Assembly (NCBI RefSeq): GCF_020740795.1
Contig: NC_067296.1
Coordinates: 1,465,001-1,529,000 of the forward strand
Origin: Apus apus
Taxonomy: Eukaryota; Chordata; Aves; Apodiformes; Apodidae
DNA length: 64,000 nt
Direction: 5' to 3'
Part shown: piece after piece, positions 19,703-31,700 of the stretch
Layout: the number at the start of each line of letters is the position of its first letter
Numbering within the stretch: position 1 is the first letter of the stretch
The notes under the pieces: model-generated
The model's input: only the letters and a program-made list of their open reading frames with translations
Databases searched by the model: none
What the model was told of the DNA's origin: nothing
Position numbers and translations under genes: made by a program

Positions 19703-22700
19703 GTGAGTGGCGGCGGCACCGGGGGCCGGGCCGGGGCCGGGGCCGGGGCTGCGGCCCCCGCCGCTCCCCGCGCTGCCCTCCGGCCCCCTGCCCTGCCCTG
19801 CCGTGCGGCCGCTCCCCCGTGCCCCGGGACCGGGCGTCTGTGGAACCGGCGGCATTCCCAACCGGCATTCCCGCCCGGCATTCCCGCCCCCCCCCGGCAG
19901 CGGGCTCAGGCGGAGCAGCGGGTCCAGGTTTTCCCTCAGAGCAGCGGGGCAGGCTTTGGTGCCGGGGCCGGAGCGGTCCCGCCGGCCGGGCCTCCCCGGG
20001 CCGTGCGGGGCCGGGACCCGCGCTCTCGGGCCTCCCGCCTCTCGCTGCGGAGCTGTCTGGTAGCGAGGGCCGGGTCAGGCTGCCTGTGTTAAACCGGAGG
20101 CACCGGGGGAGCGCAGCAGGGCGCTAATCGCGCGGCTCCTTCCTCGGCGTTTGTGCAGCTTCCCCCTCTCTTGGCCCTTCTCGTTCTTGGCAGCGCGGGG
20201 CCGCTTTTTTAGCACAGAGGGGAGTTGGTGGCGGGGTGGGATGCTCTGCCACAGCACAGCCAGGGCACGGGCAGCGCCGGTGGCGGGGATGGCTCATCAG
20301 GAGGTGAGAGGCCTTTAGTGGGGGCAGTACCCGATCAGGAAATCCATGCACGAAGAGCTTGAGCTGCCGTCCCAGCGCGGGGTTTCCCCGGCCGGGTGAG
20401 CCCTGCCCTTTCATCTCAAGCTGAAAGCGACGAGAGCAAACCTGCCTGGAGCAGCTGAGGGGCAGGGAGCTGGAGTTCCTGCTTCCCCCTCCCGTTCCTG
20501 CTGTGTTCTCCTGGCTCGTGTCTGTGCGCTGGTGCCTACCATCGCCTCCTCCAGCATTTTTCTTGGCCCCTGTGCTCCAAATGCTGGAGTGGTAAGACTG
20601 CAGCAACATAAAAAGAGTTTCCTGCGGCTTGAATGTGTTAAAGAGGCAGAAAGGGAAGGGGAGGCTGGGCAGGAGGGAGCAGGGAGAGTGATAGAGAAGC
20701 AGTGAATCACCAGATGGGTTCAGCTGGCTGTGGAGCTTTACCTCCAGGGTGTGGTTTGCAATGAAAACCTGCTTGCTGGTGGTGAGGGACTTGTCTCCTA
20801 AGCTGACCTGTCCCCAGTGTCTCACCACCCTCACAGCAAAGAATTTCTTCCTAGAAAGATGTTTATATCAGAGCACTGGCTTATCCTCAGTAAATACTTT
20901 GTGGTACTCAGTGGAAATGTATTTTTGGCTAGAAATGTGTAATTTTTATAATTCTACTTTCTGGGTAGTGATGTTACAGAGAAAGAGCAGAAACTCAGTA
21001 GTCTTGCTACAGTAGAAGGGAGAAGGTGTAGCAGTGAACACTGATCACACTTACTATGATTGTGCATCTCTCCCCTCCAAGCTCTTAAAATCCCTAATCC
21101 ATTCCCTGAATGGATTAGCAGTGCAGCTCAGTGGGGAGCAGAGGGGGGCAGCAGGAGGTGGCCTTGCACTGCCCTGAGGGGCAGCAGGGACTGCAGGGCA
21201 GGCAACAGGAGCTCAAGCTGCTTTTGTGTCCTTTCCTCCCAGTCTTTGAGTGGATCTATGGGTCTCATAGTTGTCCTTTCACTGAGCACCACTAAGAAGG
21301 GTGTGACTGCCCACCCACCAGTTCATAAACATTGGTAAGATTGCCCTGGAGTCTTCTTTTCTCAAAACTAAACCTCTCGTCCTGTGTTGGATGCTTCAAT
21401 CTCTTAATCGTCTTTGTGGCCAGTTGAAAAGGAAGGTCTTTTTGTTAGAAAAAATCATATCCATTCTAATGATATAGACATTATTTCCAGTATTAAAGCA
21501 GAACACATAAGAAGGAGGCAAATATTGTCCTAACTTGAGTATTGCAGAAAATGGATGGTGCAAAGAAAGTGCAGGCAGAGAAAACCTTGCCTCTCTTCCA
21601 AATTACCTGATGTTTTAATTACCAGAAAATAATTACCTTTACTGACATTTCTTGGGTCAACACTCTTTTGAAACATTAGTATTCTTAGCTTTGCCTGAGC
21701 AAAGAAGACACATAAAAGCTGAGAGTTGGATGAGGACTTTTTAGAGATCTCTGTCAATTGAAGAATGTTTCTTGAGTGTTTGTATTTAGTGTCTAGATAT
21801 TAAAAAATGTGGTGTAGTTTTATGTTGTAGCCCACTGTTACCTTTTTGACTGGTCTGTTCCTGCCAGTGAGGTTGCAGGCTTATACTGGAAGGCAAGATA
21901 TTTTAAAAATCAGAATTTATACTCCTGTCAAGTGCAAGTTGGGAGTTTGCTCTCGGGATTGTTGTAGAAATGAATAAAACTTGTGGAAGCAGGAGGACAG
22001 TTAAACTGTTGCTGTGTATTAGGGTCCTTTTCTTCATTGCTAGTCCCTCTGTTCCAGATCTGCCAGGCTGGAGTGCCTCAGTGGATAGCAGCATGCACTG
22101 GATTGCCACAGACAACCACAGTCCAAGGCCAGTGTAGATGGATGCTCGGTGGCATTTTCCAGGTAGGATATCAGAGTATGTTAAAATGTGCAACAGTGGG
22201 ATAAGTTTAGATTAGTAAGAAAAAGTGGTGCTCTTTAAATCAAGATGCTGCCAAAAGTGATGCCTTCACTGTGTGTGTCTTGCTGAAGTATCAAGGCATC
22301 TCAAAAACTTCCTGCTGCTCACAGGGTGAGCTCCCACTCTTCATTACACAGTTGTCTCTATTCCAGCTGTGTAGTCTTTTAATGAATCCAAACAATCTGT
22401 TGTGAGTGGATTAAAAGCTGAAGTCCAAATGCAGGTGTCATTTTTCCAAAGCAGCTGTTACAAGCTAGTCATGAGTGCTTGACATTCCCAGCCCTTGATT
22501 TCACAGAACATCTCAGCTGTGCAGCAGCCCTGGGCTTCCTGCTGCTGTGGTTCCCCAGTGCAGCACGGCGTGGAGCAGTGCTGTTGGGTGGGAAGCACTG
22601 CCTTGTCAGTTGTTTCCAGTTCTGTCAGCATGCAGGGTGCCAAATTGTGTCTGTCCATAGGAAATTAGCTAGAACATCATGTGGTAGCAGTTAAGAATAG

Positions 22701-25700
22701 AGAGGTGAAAAGATGTGTAGGAAATGGGGGTGGATGCAGGCTCTGGGAGCAGAATGAGTGTGTGTCTCTTGGTGTTTCCTTCATGTGTACAATGACATGT
22801 GAGGAGATTCAGCCTCTTCCTTGTCCTCCTGTGTATTACAACTTGTATCATGAGGCCGTGATGTACAGAATTGGAAACTTTCCTGTAAGCTCTTTGGCTT
22901 GATGTCTTTTCTCAGGTAACACTTCCAGTCCTGAGAAAACTGCCCATGCTGTTGTGGGACAGCCGTGCTGTTAAAGCACCAGCCCCTACCCAGTGGTGTG
23001 GGATGTTGGGAGCAGGCAGGGCAGTGAGCAGTTCTGAAGTTTTGATAAAGTTGGGCTTACACTGAGCCACCAGTAGATCCAGTAGGGATGGCTGCTCTGA
23101 ACAAACCAGCACATGCACTTTGTCTGAAATGATTAATAAGCCAGTTACTGCTAATCTGGGTGTGCTGGAAGGCTGTGATAGGTGGTCTGTTCAGTGTGCA
23201 GCTGCTTGCCTGGAGATCCCACTCAGTCCTACTTGATAGTTTTTAGCCCTGTCATTCAACTTGTGCTGAGAAGTCACAGTGGTTGAAGTGACAGCTTTTG
23301 CCCTGTGATTTTATTTTGTTTGAGTCCCAGCCACAAAAACAATTGAATGGGCTATAAAGTTGTAGACAAAAATAGCATAAGCTTTGTTTCTCTGTGAGGC
23401 TGGAAAAATAATTATTCTTTATTAAGAGTCAAAACCCATAATTAGAAGTAGTGTGGGAGAAAATCAAAGCAGATAGCCTGTGGTTTTTGAGCAGAGTGGT
23501 CTGCCAGCCTGTTCCATCAGTGTGCTCAGAACACTAGGGAATGTGTGATGTGGAGCATTAAGCAGGGACAACCATCTTGTTTGGAACAGTTATAATAATA
23601 AATTTGTGCTTTTTTGTGATGTGAAGTTTTCAGGGATTAAACTAAACTGTAATTGACTTGGAAGCAAACTAAGAGTAACTGGTGTAAAGTTAAGTGTTTA
23701 CTAGTCAATGGTCTCTTCATTTTCTTTTATCATTTTTCCTAGAGACACAAGGCTGGCCAGTTCCAACTGTCTAAATCCTGTGGATTGACTCAAGCCAATG
23801 GAGCCATTACACAACAAAACAGATGGTTTTATAATACAAACAAGGTTAGAAGAGTTTGATGCTTTTTATTGTCAGAGGACACATTGTGCTTAGGTTTATA
23901 CAGGTACCAGTAACAAAACCCTTTTCAAAACATGTAGGAGATGATTCAACTCTAGTTTAGTCTGGTTTAAGTGTTAACAATGGGTGCAATAATTTGCAAA
24001 GTGTTTCTGTTCCTTTCCAGAAAACAAAGGGCTGCCATAGGAGGCTGCAGTTAGAGCTGGGTTATCTGGGGTGAAAGTCCCAATGATAATCCTGGAACAA
24101 TAAGGAAAAAAACTAAGTTCAGGAGAGTAGTTATTGGGGTGGGGGGCAAATGTTCCCTTCTTGCCTTGAAAAAAGGGGAGCACAGAAGTTGCCTGCAGAA
24201 ATTAGAAGTGACAAGATGTTTCCTGATCCTATATCTTGGGAATATAACAACAGTTTTGCCACTGAAAATTGTCAGGCAATCTACTAATAACTACTGTTCA
24301 TCTGTACTATTCTGTTAATGTGTGGTCTCTGCATCTCTTACATTTCTAGTCTTTTGTCTTGAAATAGAAGTTTTCTGGAGCATGAATCATCTCCATGAGA
24401 TTGGTTTAGGGGTTAATTCAAGGGAGTCAACATCTCTCAGCTATTAAATATCCTGATCCTGCTCTTGTGAATGCAATGTGAAGAGAATGTCAAAATGGAA
24501 TGTGAGCAAGAGAAATGAGAGGACAGAAGGAAAAAGAAAGTTAGAGATTGATGGGTAAAATTTGACTAAAAGCAACAATCTGGGCTAGCTGTCTGCCCAG
24601 TTTATTTTGCTGGTGTAGAGTTAGAGATCAATACTAAAAAGTATTTTAAATTGGTTATTTTGACACCCTAATCTAAGTGTTCTGGCCATGCATGGCAGTC
24701 CTTATGTTGCTAAATTGCTTCTTTACTAGGAAAATTTTTTCCTTAGTATGTTTGTGTCTTAGGAGGGGGTGTTTGAGTCTGAGGTTCCAGTGGGATGCTT
24801 TTATCAAAAAAGTTATGGAATGGTTGCCTTTATGAGCAGAAGAACATCATGTGAGAAAAACAGTGTAATATTTTCCAGATAAGACCTAAAGATGTGTTTG
24901 CTTTGTGGAACAAAGAAAATTAACAATAAACTTACAATTCTCTATTGAACTTGTAGCTTTTTAACTAAAATGGTTTTTCAGATTGAATTGCTAAGGTTAA
25001 AAATGTGATCTTTCAATTTTACAGCATCTTTCTGCAAAAGATTCCCTGCAGTCCTCTGAAGAGAAAGTGGGTGCTTTCACAAGGATAATAGAAGCAATGG
25101 GTTTCACAGGACCACTGAAGTATAGCAAATGGGTAAAGCATTCATTTAATACTTCTCTTGGCTGTTTGATACTTTCAGAGTTCTAAAAAGCAAACAAAAA
25201 CACCCCACTTTTTTTTTTTTCTTATGATAGGAGCAATACTTGTGGAAAAGTACTAATTATTACCTATGTCAATTCCTGTTTTGTGATGAGAGGAATAATA
25301 ATCCATAGCTTGGACCTCCCTTGATCTTTGCATTGCCATAGATGACATAAGTAGGGATATTGCATTTGATTTGTAGGATCTTAAGCCTTCTTGAATTTCT
25401 TCAGATACCTTATTTTTAATTTCTTTTGTGTGCTAAAGGACACATTGACTGCCTTGCTAAGTCAAACTCCCACATAAACCATCATCTTGTATCTAATAAT
25501 GACCAATTGCAGTTACCTAGAAAGAATTTAATTACAGGACAAGCATGTTGTGATACTTATGTGTCACATGTACAGCCTCACGTGTTCAGTTGGTGTTTCA
25601 GGACTTCTGCACGAAACCAGGCATTTTTATGTAATATCTATTGGTGGGTTTTTCTTCTGTAAATTTGTGCAGTTGCATCTATAGCCTTCAATAGCAGGGA

Positions 25701-28700
25701 GTTCCACAGCTGGAGTACCCACTGGAGGAGGAAGTGCAGTTGTTGTCAGTGGTGCCTTTTAATTTTGTACTTAATAAAAAGGTGATTAGTCTTTCCTTGG
25801 AGTGTACATTCACATTCTCCCTTCCACTGAGGATTTTACAGGCTCATTCCAAAATATCTTAGTCTTTTATTGCACTGAGGAGACTTAGTCTAACGTTTCT
25901 GTTATTTAGGCTCTTGGAGGTTTTGATTTATGTTCCCTTCTCTGAACCTCTTCCAGTCGTCTGTATGTCTGTGACAGAAGGGTCTCCCCAAGGGACAGGA
26001 GTGAGATACCTAATGGTTGGTGTTGGAGTCACTGTTCAGCAGTGTCTGACTAAAGCAGTCACAAATAGTCCTCCTTTTTCTCCTTTTTTAGATAGTCCTT
26101 TCATAAAACAGTTGTTAATATTGACTAAAGGAGAGCAGTTCTGTAAGAGACACCATGGGTACCTTATGTAGAAGGAAAAAAGAGGTTAAATTCCTGACTT
26201 CTTTACTCTGAGCTAGGACACAGTCTAAAGGACTGAGAGGAGAAGGCAGCTTGAGGGAAGGGCTGAGCCCAACTCTGCAGGAATTAAAAGCTGTAAGGTG
26301 CTTTGAATATCTGCAAGTTAGAGTGGACCTCCTCCAAGACTGATCTTAAACTGTTGCTGATTGTATCTCACTCCTCAGAAAGCAAATACAAAGCAAAGAT
26401 AACTGACACTTAAGGGGGTTAGGTATTTTGGTTAAAATCAGTTGCTTTTAATCAGGTGATGCTAAACCTCATGAGAGAGTAGTTTCTTTGCCATGTGCTT
26501 GAGTACATATTGTTGTAATAAAGATTTTTGTTAGCTCTAAGTGTTGATTCAGAGTTCTGCTTAATTGCTACTCTTTACTGCCTGCTTTTGGCTAGGGACC
26601 TTGAGTTTGGAGAGAGTTATTTTATGGTTAGGGCCCAAGAGACCTGAATTCATTTTCAGCCTTTCCAGTGCTCTCTACGAGATCTTAGGGAGCGTTCTTC
26701 ATATTTCTCTGCTTTTTTCCACTTTCTTCTCCCTTCCCCCATCTCTCTTCTACACCCTAACACTTCCAGGATTAAATTTCTCCGGTTTCTCCTGTGTTAC
26801 CTGCTTGATTTAAGGGCTGGATTGCAGGGACTGGTCTTTAGAGTATGTTTTGAAAGTCTAGCACAGATCTGGGGCAGTGGCTTTCACAGGGGAGATCTCT
26901 ACCCTCAGACCACTCAGCATTTCCTTTAAAAAGGAAACCTTCAGAACTCCAGTAAACAGTGTAAAATGTGTTACTGCAAGGAGTTGAGATGTATACTTGA
27001 TTTTTGACAGAAACCTGAGATTACTGAATAAGAAAAATAATGGCTGCTGTGTTTCCACAGCAGGAGATCAGTTGAAACTTCCTTATTTTTCTTTTGGTTG
27101 GAGAGATATACAAATGGTTACTTTGGTCATTTGAAGGGCCAGTTGACAGGCGTGGTGCTCGTGGCTGAAGTACATTGAGCACTGAGATGACCCCTGGTAT
27201 TTGTCACTTAAAATAATAACGGAAAAAAAAACCAACCCAAACTCTCTACTGCTTCCTGGCTTAGGTAGTGGAGTGGGCTCTGGAGTTTTCTTTTTTTAAA
27301 ATATGTTTTTCTCCCCTGTCAGGAGTAGCTGACAGCTCTTTAAACTCCTTGCTACCAGTTACTGTGCCTTTGAAGCTTCAGCACCTCCATCTTTGTTACA
27401 GGTGATGCAATGAAGGTTTTTCTGGTGCAAGAACAGAATTAGAAGTGCCAGAGCACCTGAATATACCTCTCATCATTCATCAGTTGGGATTCCTTTCTCA
27501 CTTGTGAAGCTTACTTGGTCAATTTTCATTTTTGTAAGAGGAAAAAAGACATTTTAGGAGATGTCTGTTATGTCAATTCTTTAATATTTAAAACTTAAAT
27601 GATACAAAACACTTTGAGCGATATACATCAATTAAAGTTATTGCAGGAAAACAGGAATTGTGAACTGGGATCCTTGGAGTCTCTGTAAGGAAAGCCATTT
27701 AATTTCATTTTCTGTAATGACAGTGTTATGTTGAGCTGGATTTGGAAGGGTATTCAAGAAGCCATTTAGTCATTTTTTGGCCTCAAGGCAAAACTGACTG
27801 TAGTTGTGTCATTCCTGGAGATGTTCAGTGTGCTCCCGAAAATCCCAAGTGATTGTGATTCTCAGAAGAAGTCTTTTCAGAAAATGACAGAGTTTGTATG
27901 TAACAAAAGCAGTGGAATTCCCCAGCTCTCCTGGGAATACTGTAAGTGGTGTTTTTTCTTCTTCTTCAGAAGGTGAAGGTGGCGGCGCTGCGCATGTACA
28001 CGTGCTGCGTGGAGAAAACTGACTACGAGGAATTTTTTAACAGTAAGTGCTGGACTTGATGGTATTTGGAGGACTGCCCTGGTGAGAGTACTTCTGATGA
28101 CAATTCCTAGATGGATTGATACCAGGAAATTTGGCAGCAGAAAGACTTGTCAGCCCCTAGTAGAGCGTGTGCAGCCAGAAGCTGGCTGGGCTGCAGTGTT
28201 CCCTGTGCTCTGGAGGGGCAAGGGTTCAAGGGCAGACTGGAGTCTGGGGTTGGTGCATCTTGCCTGCTGCAATGGAGAACAAGAACAAGGGAGGGATGGG
28301 TAAGACCCAGAATATCCTGAACTTTGAAGGATATTGCCTTTTTTATTACCAAGGGTGGGATAAACTAGGATCCCAGATATCTCTTCCCTTTTTACTGTGG
28401 TCACGTGGTCTCTGTGTCCTACCCTGTCCCATGACCAGTTGTGAGAAGTATGTGACCAGTATAACTGGGAATACAGGTCTGAGAACCATCCCCATCTGCT
28501 GATGCACAGCTTTTTTTAGGATACAGGGTCAGTTGGATCACAAGGTCCTGCCTGTCTCTCTTCCTCATGGCTGGGGCAGGTTTGGCTCAAACTTAAGAGA
28601 CTTTCTCCATTTTATTGACCATGACAGAATTAAACCAGGACACATCTCTTGACTGGGTAGAGAGTATGACACACAGCTCCACCCTTTAAATATATAAGAA

Positions 28701-31700
28701 TAATACTGCCTTGAGTTGGGATGGCTTTTTCATGTTGTCCTTTAGCTATTAGCTACAAAAATCTGTTGCTGCTTTTATTAGTTTCAAATCTAGCTGGTGA
28801 ATGGGGAAGATGTTTTGAGACTTACATAAGCTTCAATAATATTTTATTCTTATATGAATTATTTCCTATGTCAGTTTAGCTGGTACTAAACCCATTGCCT
28901 GGATCTGGCCTGTCACCCAAATTCCTCAGCTGCCAAGGGCTTTCTTATGGCTTTACAATGAACCATCACAGGTTGGGGCTGCTGCTGCCTCCTCTTGCGA
29001 GACCAGCTGAAGGGACATCTTTGTGTGTTCATCTAGTGCAGAATTTATTTAGGGTGGTTTGGTACATGGTGTTGCTGCTGCAAGATTTTCCAGTGGTTTT
29101 CAGAAGCTTTTCTAAAGCTCTGATGTGGTTCCAGTGGTTGCAGGAGTGAGAGAACTCTCTCGGCAGTAGGATTCATCATTAGTGATCAAAAAATTAGAAC
29201 CTCATTTTTCCTGTGCACACACCTCTCCCTGGCTGTGTGCCCTCTCAGGCTTTCTCAGATAAGTTCTCTTCTGTCTGACATATTTGCCTCTCAAATAGAG
29301 GCTTTGCTGGTTTTAACTGGTGTTTCACTGTCTTTGCTGAGCAGGTTAATTGTACAAAGATATATAAATGTTGCCCTGTATTAAAATTTAAAGGAATTTT
29401 GAAGCATGCAAAAAAGATACTGGCACAGAGTTTCAGCCTCAATACTTTAGTTGGAGTCTTGATACTGACTTACTGTTATAAAGAGAAAATTCCCAGCTCT
29501 CCTCCTCACTTTGAGCATGTCAGAAACTGCAGGCAGCCTCTCAAGTTTCACCATTTTCTCCAGAAGGTCCTTGTTGCTCCTTTTGTCTTTTTGCTCTCTG
29601 GTAGTAGCTGTCGCCTGTCCATCTCTGAACTTACACCCAAAAGAGAGATTTTTTTGCTGAGTTTGTTCTGCTGAGACTGACAGTGTGTGAGATGTACCCA
29701 TTGGTGCTATAAGAATGTCTGTGGTGTTGGGGTCTGTGCTTGTGGCTCCAAATCATTGCTTTCATATAAAACTGGACATAAGTAGTTTCTGTTTCTTCTA
29801 TCTACCAAGAGCTGAAGCTGTTTGGGGGATTAGCTCTAAAAGGTAGCAGGGATGTGATCCTTATTTAAAAAATAGTTCCTCTAAAACACAGACTGGGTGG
29901 GTGGGCAGGAGCTTTTGAATTGATTTTGCCAGTGATGAAGCTTTAGGCTGTGGTTCCATGGGCAGCTGAGGTGTAGTAGTGGCCAAAGGGAGAAAGCTCA
30001 GTTCTCCATCTTTCTCTGCTTGTGTTCTGGACTGGACAGTTGGCATGTCCTCTGGTGAACTGTTTAGGTCACTGGAAAAAAGCAGACCAGGTTTTTCCTG
30101 ACTTACTGTTTTGCTGTGTTGGTGAACTCACATGGCAGGGTCTGATGGACAGCAGCTGTGGCATAGAGTGGGTGGTGAGGAAAGAGGGGAGCATGGCATG
30201 AAGCAAGATACCCAACTCTCAGTTCAGTTCACCATGTCCTCATCAAACTAGGTCAGCCAGGATCTGGTTTTTTTTTTTTCTGTTCTGAATTGCTCCTTTG
30301 TCAATTAAAAGATGAGTATCTCTTGGGCCAGGACTGCAGCTCCCTCCCAAGAGAACAGCCTGGGGGACTAGTAGGAGCAGGAAGCAACAAACTCTTGACT
30401 AACTCGACTAAATCATCTTTCCCTTGGAGATGCTGCAAGCACAGCTGTGCCTGAGATGATACTCCTGTGGGTGCTGTGCCCTCACAGGATGAATTGTGCT
30501 GCTAAGGAACCCTAGGAGTGGTAATGGTGCTGCACAGGACCCAGCTCAGGCCCAGAGCTGGCTGTGTGGAGACCTGCTGGTGTAATTGTGCTTTGCTGCC
30601 CCCAGCACTTCTGGCTCCACTTGCGTGGTGTTGGGATGTCCAAGTGAGCTGTGTGTTCAGCTCTGGTCTCCGGAGAGCTTATTAGCTTTTCTCTGCCATT
30701 TGTGAGAGTTGTTAACCTGCTGAGCTGGGCTCAGAAACCATACATCCATGCATGTGTAAAACTGTTTGTGGGCTCATTAACCCTGTGTGATCAGAACCAA
30801 TTCTTCCCAGAGCCTTCATCAGGCATTTCTGGATGTGCTTTTGTGCTGTGGCTTGAAGAACAACTGCAATGTGACATTTCTGAGACTTTCTGCTATGCAG
30901 AACTGTGACCTGCCTTTCTCTGCACTGAGCCTTAGAACAGCGGTCCCCAAAATATGGACTGTGGATATGGAAGTCATCAGGCTGCTGTAGTTTACAAAGG
31001 AAGTGTTTTAATTGGGACTCTTTGTTGTTATACTGCAGTTAATTTTATTATACCTGCCATTCTGTTGGTGATCGTGTCCCAGCCCATGGAGGGGGGTTGG
31101 ATCTAGATGGTCTTTAAGGTCCTTTCCAACCCAAATAATTCTGTGATTCTATGATATGATGAGGTATGGATGAAACTTTGGAAACTCTTGCTTTAGAGCC
31201 TGCATCCTGAATGCCTGGACTGTGCTGCTTATGTGGAAAGTGAAACTGGTTTAGGACTTCAGCATTTTCTTGTTTAAGGGAGAGCAGAGAAGCAGTAGAG
31301 GGAATAGTAGGGTTACTGATGCCAGGCTTTCTGTGCCCAGAGCTTGCAGGATTTGGGTAGTGCTACCAAAATGAAGAAGGTAGCCACCTGTGAGAAGAGT
31401 GTTTCATGCCTAACCTTCTACTTGAAAAGTCAAAGAGCTTTTAGGATCAGTTAGGTGATACTGAGAGCTGAGCTGGAGTTTGTCTTGTGAACATGGAGTG
31501 TAGGGTTACCTTGAATTCATCTTGACCTGTTCATATTGTTAATTGCTCCATAGTAGTGAAGAGCTGGGCCTGTCACAACAGCCTCTCACATGGCTCCTGT
31601 GGGGCTACCAAGCAGCTTGAAAGGGCTGGGGATTCACTTACAGGACTCTGGATTCTTGTCTCCCTTAGCCCACCAGGTGCCTTCAGGCACTTGCTGCAGT

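Larger units (their letters stand above)
18960..20160 (+). promoter_or_regulatory. UQCC1: UQCC1 CpG-island promoter
   Basis: GC- and CpG-rich sequence, strongest at 19510-20060, spans the first exon and the start of intron 1. There is no TATA box at the expected place. ETS-type CCGGAAG motifs occur at 19639-19645 and 19657-19663. A YY1-type ATGGCGGC overlaps the start codon at 19679-19686. This motif set is typical of promoters of nuclear genes for mitochondrial proteins. Confidence 0.8.
19703..22057 (+). other. UQCC1: UQCC1 intron 1
   Basis: A 2355-base phase-0 intron. The first 450 bases are CpG island with a G-quadruplex motif. The rest is unique apart from a short CR1 relic at 20812. No internal exon is recognised. 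Confidence 0.85.

Noticed and set aside
18846..19881. Minus-strand frames of 340, 306 and 162 codons with repeated Trp-Gln-Gln-Ser-Cys or Ala-Val-Gln-Trp-Cys motifs
   Set aside because: They are the reverse reading of the minisatellite, whose unit has no stop in these frames, plus CpG-island sequence. Unit lengths of 34-38 are not multiples of three, so the frames shift from unit to unit.
19707..20127. Plus-strand Pro/Arg/Gly/Ala-rich frames over the CpG island
   Set aside because: GC-rich DNA gives long chance frames. The exon 1 donor at 19703 and the match of exon 2 to UQCC1 show this is intron 1.
20124..20834. 236-codon minus frame after UQCC1 exon 1
   Set aside because: Pro/Ser/Leu/Arg-rich composition, no recognisable domain, no splice or promoter support; it overlaps intron 1.
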